DNA of 64,000 nt, taken from positions 79,998-143,997 of the forward strand of contig NZ_LDNB01000002.1 in assembly GCF_001026695.1 (NCBI RefSeq). Reading direction: 5' to 3'. The notes beneath the pieces were generated by a model. The model was given only the letters and a program-made list of their open reading frames with translations. It ran no database searches and had not been told where the DNA came from. This document shows, in pieces, positions 51,390 through 59,833 of this stretch (position 1 is the stretch's first letter; each line of letters starts with the position of its first letter). Origin of the DNA: Neobacillus vireti (lineage in GTDB: Bacteria > Bacillota > Bacilli > Bacillales > Cytobacillaceae). The position numbers and the translations under genes are program-made.

Positions 51390-53219
51390 TTACGCTAATT
51401 GATTTTCAGGGTCAATTATTCCTAGTTCACGAAGTTTTTCTTCCGGTACCAGTCCGTCTTTCCAGCCGCGGACTTGATAGTATTCTTCTAGCATGATATC
51501 CATTCGGCTGACAGCCCCGGCACTGTTTCCAGAAGCAGGTTCTTCAGTGAACCGTTTTGGCAGGAAGTCATCGTCACGCTGATTAAAGCCAGCAAGGTTA
51601 TTATAGTATCGCTCAAGATTATAAATTCTTTCTCCAGCCTTCATCACGTCATCCGCTGTCAATTGGACGCCAGTCATCGCACTATATTGCTCGGCATAAT
51701 GCTCAGCGTTTTCAGAGAAGGAGGAGAACTTACAAATATTCATAGAATCAGAGAAGGCAAGCATATCTTGGAATACCTTTAATAATTCCCCTTTCCCTTC
51801 AGGCTGCAGGCGGTCAGTTGGTTCAGGTATGCCGGCAATTTCACTGGCTACTGTATAACCGCGCAGGTGGCAGGCACCGCGATTACTTGTTGCATAACCA
51901 AGGCCAATACCTTGGATTCCGCGAGGATCGTAAGCTGGAATAGATTGACCCTTAACGGACATGGATAATTCAGGAGCACCCCAAAGTGCTGTGGCACGTG
52001 CTGGACCTTCAGCAAGAACACCGCCAAAGCCTTCACGGTAAGCAATTTTTCTTGTTAATTCAATCATGGAGTCGGCGTCACCCCAGACTAACTCTTCGGA
52101 AATGATCCCTTTTTCATAGGCCTCCATCGTTACAGAGAAGGCGTGCCCTAGCTCAATCGTATCAAGACCATATTCATTACAGCGGTCAATCATATAAGAA
52201 ATCGCTTCCGCATCGCTTAACAAACAGTTGGAACCAAGCGACCAGGCAGACTCAAACTCAATACTTTCGACGCGTGTCTTATATTTACCATCTTTTACTT
52301 CAACTTCAATTTTACAGCCAACCGGGCAGGCATGGCAGGTGTTGTTGGCCACACGTAAATGGGTGTTAACATATTCACCGCTGTGCTTTTCTGCCTCATC
52401 CCAGTGAGTAAGCTGTGAGTTTTTTGTTGGCAGTGCCCCGACTTCATTAATTAAGTTTGTTAACACGTTTGTACCATAAACGGATAATCCGCCTTTATTT
52501 GGTGCTGTTAAGCCGCCGTCAAGAATCGCTTTAACCGCCTTTTTGTTGGCTTCCTTATAGTCACCATCCAATTTTGGCACTGGCATATTGCCTTTTTGCG
52601 CAGCCTTAATCACAATTGCCTTTAATTTTTTATAGCCGGCAACAGCAGCTGTACCGCCGCGGCCTGCTGCACGGTCATGTTCATTAATAAAGGAGGCGAA
52701 ACGAACGGTATTTTCACCAGCTTGACCAATGGTCATCACACTTAGGTCAGACTCACCGTATTGGTCTTTCATTGCCTTGATAAATGTTCTTGTACTTGTT
52801 CCCCAATAGTCAGAAGCATCACGGATTTCTGCTTTACCATCTTCAATATAAAGGTAAACAGGCTTATCGCTTTTTCCAGTAAAAATAATATTATCGACGC
52901 CGGCCCATTTCAAACGCGCAGCTGTCCAGCCGCCGATATGGGAATCGGTAACAGTACCGGTTAGCGGCGATTTTGTTACCACACAAAGGCGTCCGCTCAT
53001 GGACGAACGTGAACCGGTGACAGGACCAGTCATGATACATAGAGCATTTTCTGCCGATAACGGTTCGACTTCAGGACCGTTATCTAAAACATATTTGACC
53101 CCAAGTCCCCGGCCGCCAATATACTTTTTTGCATCCTCTTCGTTGATGGACCTGTATCCAACCGTTCCTTCCGTTAAATCAACTAGCACTTCCTTATTTT
53201 TAAACCCGCCTAGATTCAA
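51390..53219 (-). CDS. Aldehyde:ferredoxin oxidoreductase family protein (tungsten/molybdenum)
   Basis: A 609-aa AOR-family enzyme. The N-terminal domain (GGRGLGVKYVLDNG, MTGPVTGSRSSMSGRLCVVTKSP) binds the bis-pterin; the 4Fe-4S ligands are in NTCHACPVGCKIE near 300 and MNICKF near 500; the NEYGLDTIELGHAF and GIQGIGLGYATSNRGACHLRG motifs match the family. It should oxidise an aldehyde to a carboxylate with ferredoxin. The TTG at 53219 follows GAGGG. Flanking MoaD-like and ThiF/MoeB genes support cofactor supply. AORs are patchy in Bacillaceae, so acquisition by transfer is possible. Confidence 0.9.
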   Translation of the reverse strand: MNLGGFKNKEVLVDLTEGTVGYRSINEEDAKKYIGGRGLGVKYVLDNGPEVEPLSAENALCIMTGPVTGSRSSMSGRLCVVTKSPLTGTVTDSHIGGWTAARLKWAGVDNIIFTGKSDKPVYLYIEDGKAEIRDASDYWGTSTRTFIKAMKDQYGESDLSVMTIGQAGENTVRFASFINEHDRAAGRGGTAAVAGYKKLKAIVIKAAQKGNMPVPKLDGDYKEANKKAVKAILDGGLTAPNKGGLSVYGTNVLTNLINEVGALPTKNSQLTHWDEAEKHSGEYVNTHLRVANNTCHACPVGCKIEVEVKDGKYKTRVESIEFESAWSLGSNCLLSDAEAISYMIDRCNEYGLDTIELGHAFSVTMEAYEKGIISEELVWGDADSMIELTRKIAYREGFGGVLAEGPARATALWGAPELSMSVKGQSIPAYDPRGIQGIGLGYATSNRGACHLRGYTVASEIAGIPEPTDRLQPEGKGELLKVFQDMLAFSDSMNICKFSSFSENAEHYAEQYSAMTGVQLTADDVMKAGERIYNLERYYNNLAGFNQRDDDFLPKRFTEEPASGNSAGAVSRMDIMLEEYYQVRGWKDGLVPEEKLRELGIIDPENQLA

Positions 53220-53246
53220 TGTTTTTCCCTCGCTTTCAATTAAATT

Positions 53247-53273
53247 AATCTCTTATCAACTAGCTAAGAGATT
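53247..53273. promoter_or_regulatory. Inverted repeat in the AOR leader
   Basis: AATCTCTTA (53247-53255) and TAAGAGATT (53265-53273) are perfect 9-bp arms with a 9-bp spacer, about 28 bp upstream of the AOR start. Possible operator or leader hairpin; no T-run. Confidence 0.45.
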
Positions 53274-53431
53274 GCGCCAAAAATTATCTATAAACCCAAT
53301 ATTTATTATACACTTTTTAGAATATTATTAAAATTAAAATATATGTAAAGAATGATAATTTGATAAGATAATAGTATATTGCTGTTTTTGATATTGGGAG
53401 TAAACAAAGATTTTGAAAAGAGGAATAATCG

Positions 53432-54460
53432 ATGGATAATTTAGAACGTTATTCAAGACAAATTCTTTTTCGGGCGATCGGGGAAGAGGGACAGCGAAAA
53501 TTGCTGACAAGCAGAGTAGCTATTGTTGGAGCAGGAGCACTTGGCACCGTGATTGCAAACCATCTTGTCCGCTCCGGTGTTGGCCATCTTAGGTTGATTG
53601 ATCGTGATTTGGTGGAATTATCCAATCTGCAGCGGCAAACGCTTTTTGATGAGGAAGATGCCAGATTAAATCTTCCTAAGGTTATTGCTGCCCAAAAAAG
53701 ACTAAATAAAATTAATTCCTCGATAACTGTAGAGGCAGTGATTGCTGATTTAAACCTCGATAATGCAGAAGAATTATTAAGCGGATTTGAAGTCATTGTC
53801 GATGGCACGGATAATTTTATGACCCGGTTCTTAATTAACGATGTCGCTGTTAAATCCGGAACCCCGTGGGTACATGGCGCTGCGGTAAGTTCTAGAGGAA
53901 TGTTTGCCGTGATAAAACCAGGGATTACCCCATGCTATCGTTGTCTGTTTCCACATGTGCCGGCCGGAACGGGTGAAACATGTGATACGGTCGGCGTCCT
54001 ATCGCCATTAACAGATATTATCGGCTCCTATCAAGCAATGGAAACAATTAAATTATTGGTCGAGGCGGATACCACTCCTAACCTGGAACAAATTGATATT
54101 TGGGATGTTACTGCGATGCAAATGGATATTTCTAACGGAAGGAATCCAAATTGTCCTACATGTGTCCAAGGACAATTTGACTTTCTAGACAGGTCTTCTG
54201 AGCTTCAGGTTGCATTTACGACCCTATGCGGCCGTAATACAGTTCAAATCAATCCAAGGAATAAAGGGGAGCTTGATTTGAAAAAATTAGCAGAGTTTCT
54301 GAAGGTTAGCGGAAAAGTGGCGGGAAATGAATTTTTATTGCGTTTTTATCCGGAAGCGGATATTTCAATTGTCGTATTTAAGGATGCCCGCGTCCTCATC
54401 CATGGAACAAATGATATTGTTAAAGCAAAAATGCTCTTTGCAAAATATATAGGGAACTAA
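53432..54460 (+). CDS. ThiF/MoeB/HesA family adenylyltransferase
   Basis: A 342-aa E1-like enzyme that adenylates the C-terminal glycine of a MoaD/ThiS carrier. The ATP site VAIVGAGALGTVIANHLVRSGVGHLRLIDRD, the SNLQRQ motif, the DGTDNFMTRFLIND segment and two zinc CxxC pairs (CYRCLF, CPTC) are present. A C-terminal extension of about 75 residues (about 265-342) resembles a ubiquitin-like tail domain. The ATG at 53432 follows AAAGAGGAA. It diverges from AOR and most likely activates the MoaD-like protein at 50807. Confidence 0.88.
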   Translation: MDNLERYSRQILFRAIGEEGQRKLLTSRVAIVGAGALGTVIANHLVRSGVGHLRLIDRDLVELSNLQRQTLFDEEDARLNLPKVIAAQKRLNKINSSITVEAVIADLNLDNAEELLSGFEVIVDGTDNFMTRFLINDVAVKSGTPWVHGAAVSSRGMFAVIKPGITPCYRCLFPHVPAGTGETCDTVGVLSPLTDIIGSYQAMETIKLLVEADTTPNLEQIDIWDVTAMQMDISNGRNPNCPTCVQGQFDFLDRSSELQVAFTTLCGRNTVQINPRNKGELDLKKLAEFLKVSGKVAGNEFLLRFYPEADISIVVFKDARVLIHGTNDIVKAKMLFAKYIGN

Positions 54461-54476
54461 CCTTATGCCGCTATAA

Positions 54477-54510
54477 AAGGAGGGCATGGATTATTCCATG
54501 CCTCTTCCTT
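54477..54510. terminator. Bidirectional terminator ThiF / DUF2777
   Basis: GGCATGG (54483-54489) pairs with CCATGCC (54496-54502) with outer partial AAGGA/TCCTT pairing, between convergent genes. Confidence 0.7.
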
Positions 54511-55072
54511 ATGAAATCATCTTTTCAATTATTAAACGCTTACCGGTATTTAGGGTGAATTCAAACCGGTCATTAATCTTTTCAAAGTAGCAAAAATGAT
54601 GCTGAACATTACAAATTTGCTCCTGGTTATCAAACACCATAAAGTTCACACCATCTTTTCGCTGTTCATCTGATAAAAACGATAAATGGTTATAACAATA
54701 GATGCAATCGAAAATGGAGAAGTTTAATGAGTTTAAAGTGGTGATGAAATGGAAAAAGGCATCATCATTTATCCCCTCTAACAATCTTTCGAGTGAATAG
54801 ATTAAATGTTTCCTAATCCGCACTAAATCATGGTCGCGGAGCATGATGGCTTCATTCCCAATGCGGATTTTACCTGATTCAAACAATATTCCCTTTCTCC
54901 AGCGATTCTTCCGAAAGATTTCTATCTCCTGCTGCAGATAATCTTCTAGCATCGCAGCCTCTTCGGACTCCTCATCAAAAAATATCCATTGATCGTTTAT
55001 TTGTTCAACAGTTCCTTCGGTATAGGCTCGCTTTTGAATATCGAATAGATAGATTCGTTGTTGTCGATTCAT
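54509..55072 (-). CDS. DUF2777-like protein
   Basis: A 187-aa soluble protein opening MNRQQRIYLFDIQKRAYTEGTVE and QWIFFDEESEEAAMLEDYL, which I associate with the Bacillus DUF2777 family. It is acidic and has a His/Cys-containing middle (FSIFDCIYCYNHLSFL). Function unknown. The ATG at 55072 follows GGAGGTTAAC. Family name rests on memory of the sequence pattern. Confidence 0.65.
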   Translation of the reverse strand: MNRQQRIYLFDIQKRAYTEGTVEQINDQWIFFDEESEEAAMLEDYLQQEIEIFRKNRWRKGILFESGKIRIGNEAIMLRDHDLVRIRKHLIYSLERLLEGINDDAFFHFITTLNSLNFSIFDCIYCYNHLSFLSDEQRKDGVNFMVFDNQEQICNVQHHFCYFEKINDRFEFTLNTGKRLIIEKMIS

Positions 55073-55189
55073 TGTTAACCTCCGTGCCAGATGCTTACAT
55101 ATCCTTTTTAGACATCTTCCTGAAATTTTATAACCTGATTATTTTAAAAGAATAAGGATAAAACTCCCTAATCTTGATAACACTTACCC

Positions 55190-55475
55190 AAAGTGATTTC
55201 GAATTTTCAATTTATGGACAATTAACCAAAAAAAATGGGCTGAATACAATAGAGCATGTAATAAAAGTAAGAAAAAGCTGGTAACAATTTGCGCTTATCT
55301 GTAATAGGCAATGATAAAAACAAACAGAAAATGTCCGCAAAATTCCCCTTACTAAAGGATATTCCTGTAAAGGTCATTCTGATACAGAAGTCCTGTTAAA
55401 TGCCTATAAAGAATGGGCATAAAAATGTGAGAATTTCTTAAGAAGGGAACAATTTAATAAATTGCGGATATATTG
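55190..55475 (+). pseudogene. asnO: Decayed asparagine synthetase (asnO-like) fragment
   Basis: The plus strand from 55354 reads KGYSCKGHSDTEVLLNAYKEWA before a TAA at 55420, which is the glutaminase-domain signature of AsnO/AsnB. Upstream in other frames are further matches: ACAGAAAATGTCCGCAAA (TENVRK), CGCTTATCTGTAATA (RLSVI) and AATACAATAGAGCAT (NTIEH); downstream AAATGTGAGAATTTCTTA recalls KCxxFL. Frames shift repeatedly and no start survives, so it is a pseudogene fragment covering only part of the N-terminal domain. In B. subtilis asnO lies in this same yis region. The rest of the 500-bp gap is AT-rich. Confidence 0.7.
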
Positions 55476-55574
55476 CCGATTCAAGGTGAATTTATTTGGA
55501 ATAAAATCCTGATTCAATTAAAATGGTTGTAGGGAAGGGGTAATCCTCTTCCCTTTTTATGAGGAGGAAAAGAT

Positions 55575-57098
55575 ATGAAAAAGTGGACACTCTTTTTGGC
55601 GGCGTTATTACTATTCTCAGCAACTCCTGCAGATGCTGCTGTAAAAAAAGAAGGCAGGCTGTGGCAGGATGAATCGGTTTATTCAATCATGATAGACCGT
55701 TTCAACAATGGGGATATAAAAAATGATCTGGATGTTAACGCAAAAGATCCGCTTAGCTTTAACGGCGGTGACTTTCAAGGAATTATTGAAAGATTAGATT
55801 ACATACATGATATGGGATTTACCGCGATTCGCTTGACTCCTATCTTCGCTAATGCTAAGAATGGCTACCATGGCTATTGGGTAGAGGATTTTTACAAGAC
55901 GGACGAGCATTTTGGTTCTATTAAGACTTTTCAAGAGCTTGTAAAAGAAGCGCATAAACGAAAGATGAAGGTAATTTTCGATTTTGTCACGAATAACGTA
56001 GCAGCCAGTCATCCATGGGTAAGTGAAGCCAGCAAGCAGGAATGGTTTCATGAAAAACGGCAGATTGGCGATTTGAATAATCAACAGGAGCTTGAAAATG
56101 GCTGGGTCGATGGTTTGCCGGACCTTAATCAGGACAACCCCGAGGTTAGGAAATACTTAATTGATGCAGCGAAATGGTGGATTAAGAAAACGAATGTGGA
56201 TGGGTATAGTCTGCCAGAGGTAAACAATGTACCGCTTAGCTTTTGGGCTGATTTTTCAAAGGAAGTGAAGAAAGAGAAGCCAGACTTTTTCCTGCTGGGT
56301 GTAATGTCAAAAAATACTTCCTCTGACTTGAAGAAATACGAAACAGCAGGAATAGACAGCCTGTTTGATTACTCATATAATGCCGAATTAAGAAAAACGC
56401 TGGCAACAACAGATCAATCCTTCAGTAACCTTTATCCAAATGCTGTTGACAGTCAGCCATCCTTTTTAAGGCCAAATTTTATGGATGATGAATATTCTGT
56501 AAGATTTACAAATGATATTGTTGAAAAGAGGCAATTCCCAGGCTCACGCTGGAAAACAGCGTTGACTTATCTTTATACCACCCCAGGAATTCCGATGGTT
56601 TATTACGGAACTGATATCGCCCTAAGTGGGGGAGAAATTCCCGATAATCGCCAACAAATGAATTTCAGGACGGAGAAAGAACTGATTGATTATATAACCA
56701 AGATTGGCGATTTAAGAAATCAACTTCCATCTTTGACAAGAGGGACGATGGAAATCCTTTATGACAAGCAAGGCATGGTTGTTTATAAACGAGTCTTTCA
56801 AGGTGAAACAACGGTTATTGCAATAAATAATACGAGCAAATCGCAGAAGGTAATCTTAACAGCTGAGCAGCTAGCGGGCAGCAAAGAACTCCGCGGCTTA
56901 CTTGCCGGGGACATTGTCCGCAGCCATGATAATCAATATATTCTGATAATCGATCGTGATAATTCAGAAATATATGTCCAAACAGAAAAAAGCGGAATTA
57001 ATATCACACTAATTGCGTCGTTGGTTTTTGTTTATATACTTGTCTTTATCTTCTTGTTCTTTATCATCAAAAGAAGAAAAAATAAAATAAAAGAATAA
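55575..57098 (+). CDS. Membrane-anchored GH13 alpha-amylase-like pseudoenzyme
   Basis: A 507-aa protein with a signal peptide (about 1-21, ending ADAA), a full-length GH13 TIM barrel and a C-terminal membrane anchor (about 478-500) with a basic tail. The fold landmarks are kept (GGDFQGIIERLDYI, GYHGYWVEDFY, GIPMVYYGTDIALSGG). The catalytic residues are not: region I reads DFVTNN (His to Asn141), region II DGYSLPEVNN (Arg to Ser212, nucleophile Asp to Pro214, His to Asn218), region III LLGVMS (acid/base Glu to Val243), region IV FMDDEY (His to Glu306, Asp to Tyr307). Hydrolysis is therefore very unlikely; a binding or scaffold role is inferred. The ATG at 55575 follows GAGGAGG. Confidence 0.88.
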   Translation: MKKWTLFLAALLLFSATPADAAVKKEGRLWQDESVYSIMIDRFNNGDIKNDLDVNAKDPLSFNGGDFQGIIERLDYIHDMGFTAIRLTPIFANAKNGYHGYWVEDFYKTDEHFGSIKTFQELVKEAHKRKMKVIFDFVTNNVAASHPWVSEASKQEWFHEKRQIGDLNNQQELENGWVDGLPDLNQDNPEVRKYLIDAAKWWIKKTNVDGYSLPEVNNVPLSFWADFSKEVKKEKPDFFLLGVMSKNTSSDLKKYETAGIDSLFDYSYNAELRKTLATTDQSFSNLYPNAVDSQPSFLRPNFMDDEYSVRFTNDIVEKRQFPGSRWKTALTYLYTTPGIPMVYYGTDIALSGGEIPDNRQQMNFRTEKELIDYITKIGDLRNQLPSLTRGTMEILYDKQGMVVYKRVFQGETTVIAINNTSKSQKVILTAEQLAGSKELRGLLAGDIVRSHDNQYILIIDRDNSEIYVQTEKSGINITLIASLVFVYILVFIFLFFIIKRRKNKIKE

Positions 57099-57103
57099 AA
57101 CGC

Positions 57104-57136
57104 AACGGCGGGATGATCCCCGCCGTTAAATTTTTC
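57104..57136. terminator. Bidirectional terminator amylase-like / SDR
   Basis: AACGGCGGG (57104-57112) pairs with CCCGCCGTT (57119-57127), followed by AAATTTTTC. Confidence 0.88.
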
Positions 57137-58009
57137 TTATCCATTTACGATTGTCCCGCCGTTGACGTGAATCATTTGGCCGCTGACATAAGAGGAATCA
57201 TCAGAGGCCAGGAAAACATAGCTTGGTGCGAGCTCGTATGGTTGTCCGGCTCTTCCCATCGGAGTGGTTGAACCAAATGTTGCTACTTTGTCAGCGGTAA
57301 ATGTTGAGGGAATCAGCGGCGTCCAAATTGGTCCCGGAGCAACACCATTGACTCTGATTCCTTGCGATGCCAATGATTTTGAAAGCGAGCGGGTAAAGGA
57401 GACAATCGCTCCTTTTGATGCAGAGTAATCCAATAATTGTTCATTTCCTTCGTACGCTGTGATTGAAGCGGTGTTTATTATGGATGCACCTGCCTTTAAA
57501 AAGGGAAGGGCCATTTTTGTCATATAAAAATAGGAAAAAATATTGGTCCTGAATGTTTTTTCGAGCTGGGCAGAAGTAATATTCAGCAGGCTTGGCTGTG
57601 GATGCTGCTCAGCAGCATTGTTTACAAGAATGTCGAGCTTGCCAAATTCAGCAATTGTATGATTAACAACCTCCTTACAAAATTCCTCATTTCCAATATC
57701 ACCAGCATAGAGAAGACATTTTCGCCCCTCCGCTTCAATAAGCTGCTTTGTCTCTTCCGCGTCCTGATGCTCTTCTAAGTAGACAATCACGATATCTGCG
57801 CCTTCTTTGGCAAAATAAATAGCGACAGATTTTCCAATACCACTGTCGGCTCCTGTGATAATGGCTGTTTTGCCCGCTAATTTTCCACCAGCCTGATAAT
57901 TGGCATCAACAGATGTCGGCCGGGGGTTCATTTCACTTTCTAGTCCAGGCTGCCCGTTCTGATGCTGAGGTGGAAAGGTCGGCTTTTGACTATTTTGATT
58001 ATTGCTCAC
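57137..58009 (-). CDS. Short-chain dehydrogenase/reductase (YhdF/YdaD/YhxD-like)
   Basis: A 290-aa classical SDR with a 40-aa polar N-terminal extension (rich in Asn, Gln, Pro). The cofactor motif TGADSGIG, the NNAAEQ motif, catalytic Ser in INTASITAYEG and YxxxK in DYSASKGAI are intact; the C-terminus has SSYVSGQMIHVNGG. This N-extended branch includes stress-induced Bacillus SDRs. Substrate unknown. The ATG at 58009 follows GGAGGTTTTCG. Separated from yajQ by a terminator. Confidence 0.86.
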   Translation of the reverse strand: MSNNQNSQKPTFPPQHQNGQPGLESEMNPRPTSVDANYQAGGKLAGKTAIITGADSGIGKSVAIYFAKEGADIVIVYLEEHQDAEETKQLIEAEGRKCLLYAGDIGNEEFCKEVVNHTIAEFGKLDILVNNAAEQHPQPSLLNITSAQLEKTFRTNIFSYFYMTKMALPFLKAGASIINTASITAYEGNEQLLDYSASKGAIVSFTRSLSKSLASQGIRVNGVAPGPIWTPLIPSTFTADKVATFGSTTPMGRAGQPYELAPSYVFLASDDSSYVSGQMIHVNGGTIVNG

Positions 58010-58070
58010 TTTACGAAAACCTCCATATGTTTATTCAATTGTTAGTGTTTGATAAATGAGCAAAAATATG

Positions 58071-58107
58071 AAAAAAGGCGTGAAGGAAAACTCCTTCAGC
58101 CTTTTTT
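58071..58107 (-). terminator. Terminator after yajQ
   Basis: On the minus strand AAAAAAGGCTGAAGGA pairs with TCCTTCA-GCCTTTTTT (58087-58071, one bulge), ending in a T-run. Confidence 0.85.
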
Positions 58108-58598
58108 TAACGATAATTTATAAACTGCACATCTACTGTTAAGTCAGCCTCACGAACCAAGGAAATGATCTTTTGCAAGTCATCTCTGTTTTTACCGCTA
58201 ACCCGCACTTGATCGTCCTGCACTTGACTTTTCACCTTTACACCACTGTTTTTGATAATCGTATTAATCTTTTTGGCATTTTCTTTATCGATACCTTGGA
58301 CAAGCTTGGCTCTTTGGCGGACAGTGCCTGCAGATGCTTTTTCGATTTTTCCGTAATCAAGATTTCTAACCGGGATACCTCGTTTAATCATTTTGCTAAA
58401 CATAACATCCTTCAGCTGGTCCATTTTGTATTCATCATCTGAAATGAGGACAAGCTCCTCTTTATCAAGTGTCACTTCACTTTTGCTGCCTTTAAAGTCG
58501 TAGCGCGTGCCAATTTCTTTCATTGTTTGTGTAATTGCATTTGTTACCTCAGAAAAGTCCACTTTGGATACAATATCAAATGAGCTGTCTTTTGACAT
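58107..58598 (-). CDS. yitK: YajQ family nucleotide-binding protein (YitK)
   Basis: A 163-aa UPF0234/YajQ protein of two ferredoxin-like domains. [34 protein letters not shown] and [25 protein letters not shown] are the family blocks. YajQ proteins bind nucleotides, and some bind c-di-GMP. The ATG at 58598 follows GGAGG by 8 nt; the frame is open two codons further. Divergent from cvfB as in B. subtilis yitK-yitL. Confidence 0.92.
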   Translation of the reverse strand: MSKDSSFDIVSKVDFSEVTNAITQTMKEIGTRYDFKGSKSEVTLDKEELVLISDDEYKMDQLKDVMFSKMIKRGIPVRNLDYGKIEKASAGTVRQRAKLVQGIDKENAKKINTIIKNSGVKVKSQVQDDQVRVSGKNRDDLQKIISLVREADLTVDVQFINYR

Positions 58599-58733
58599 AA
58601 CCAAACCTCCATTTTATCAACAATAGCCAGAAACATTACCTGCTAAAGTTTCCCTTTATGGCTACATTATAGTAAAATATAGCGGTTATAACAAGATTCA
58701 GGGAAATCTCCATGAACAGAAAGGGGAGTTAAA

Positions 58734-59597
58734 ATGTCTTTAGATCAACTTGTTGGCCAAACAACAACATTATCCGTTGCCCGTAAAGCGGCATTCGGTT
58801 ATTTTTTAACGGACGGAAATGAAGATGTTTTGCTGCATATAAATCAAGCCAATCAAGAATTGGAAGAGGGAGATCAAGTAGAGGTATTTCTTTATGTTGA
58901 TTCGGAAGGACGAACTTCGGCTTCTACTACCATCCCGGAAATAGCCGTTGGCCGCTATGCCTGGGTTAAGGTAACAGATTCAAATCCGAAAATAGGCGTT
59001 TTCTTAAATATTGGGCTTCCAAAGGATATTTTGTTAGGGATAGACGATTTGCCAACACATAAATCAGTCTGGCCACAGACAGGAGATTTAGTCTATATCA
59101 CATTAAAGCTGAGCCGCAATTATTTGCTTTATGCGAAGCTTGCCACTGATCCGATAATAGAATCTATATCCGTAAAAGCAACAAGAGAACATTTCAACAA
59201 AAATGTTCAGGGACATATTTACCGAACAGCAAAAGTAGGAAGCTGGATTTATACAATTGAAGGATTCAAAGGGTTCATTCATGAATCACAGCGGCAGCAG
59301 GAGCCGCGTTTAGGGCAAAAGGTCGAAGGGCGAATTATCGACATAAAGGAAGACGGCTCGATTAACGTCTCCTTGCTTGCCAGGAAAGAGGAATCCCAAG
59401 ATCAAGATGCAGAAAGAATATATGAATATTTAGTGAGTAGAAATGGTGCCATGCCATTTAGCGATAAGAGTATGCCGGAAGAAATTCAAGAGCGTTTTGG
59501 CTTAAGCAAGGGGGCGTTTAAACGTGCCCTAGGGAAATTGATGAAAGATGGCAAGGTGTATCAAGAAGGCAGCTGGACCTATGTTAAGAAAGATTAA
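58734..59597 (+). CDS. cvfB: S1 RNA-binding protein CvfB (YitL)
   Basis: A 287-aa protein with several S1-like OB folds (about 1-65, 70-140, 145-215) and a C-terminal winged helix (about 225-285, MPFSDKSMPEEIQERFGLSKGAFKRALGKLMKDGK). The CvfB family binds RNA and in staphylococci affects virulence factor expression. The ATG at 58734 follows AAAGGGGAG. Confidence 0.9.
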   Translation: MSLDQLVGQTTTLSVARKAAFGYFLTDGNEDVLLHINQANQELEEGDQVEVFLYVDSEGRTSASTTIPEIAVGRYAWVKVTDSNPKIGVFLNIGLPKDILLGIDDLPTHKSVWPQTGDLVYITLKLSRNYLLYAKLATDPIIESISVKATREHFNKNVQGHIYRTAKVGSWIYTIEGFKGFIHESQRQQEPRLGQKVEGRIIDIKEDGSINVSLLARKEESQDQDAERIYEYLVSRNGAMPFSDKSMPEEIQERFGLSKGAFKRALGKLMKDGKVYQEGSWTYVKKD

Positions 59598-59621
59598 GCA
59601 GTTGAATACATACTCTTTTTT

Positions 59622-59653
59622 AGATTGCTTACACTAATAAGCGTAAGCAATCT
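59622..59653. promoter_or_regulatory. 11-bp inverted repeat before the small DUF3941 gene
   Basis: AGATTGCTTAC (59622-59632) and GTAAGCAATCT (59643-59653) are perfect arms with a 10-bp spacer, ending 3 bp before the AAAGGGG ribosome site. No T-run. It could be an operator or leader hairpin for the gene at 59669. Confidence 0.45.
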
Positions 59654-59668
59654 GAAAGGGGTAAGGTT

Positions 59669-59800
59669 ATGCCGCATACTTCTGATAATGACAAAAAAGC
59701 AAAAGATAATAATGCCCTAAGACACGAAAAGAATATGATGCGCGAGAAAAATCGTCAGGCGGGAAAAAATCAATACTCTAAACAGACAGACCATAAATAA
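59669..59800 (+). CDS. Small DUF3941-like protein
   Basis: A short gene of 43 codons. The product (MPHTSDNDKKAKDNNALRHE..., ending YSKQTDHK) is extremely polar and basic, typical of the small Bacillus DUF3941 proteins. The ATG at 59669 follows AAAGGGG by about 9 nt, and a strong terminator overlaps its stop. Function unknown. Family assignment rests on pattern memory. Confidence 0.7.
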   Translation: MPHTSDNDKKAKDNNALRHEKNMMREKNRQAGKNQYSKQTDHK

Positions 59801-59833
59801 AAAATGAGTGAGGGCGTTCCTCACTCATTTTTT
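59799..59833. terminator. Bidirectional terminator before the degV-family gene end
   Basis: AAAAAATGAGTGAGG (59799-59813) and CCTCACTCATTTTTT (59819-59833) form a perfect 15-bp stem with a 5-nt loop. Confidence 0.93.
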
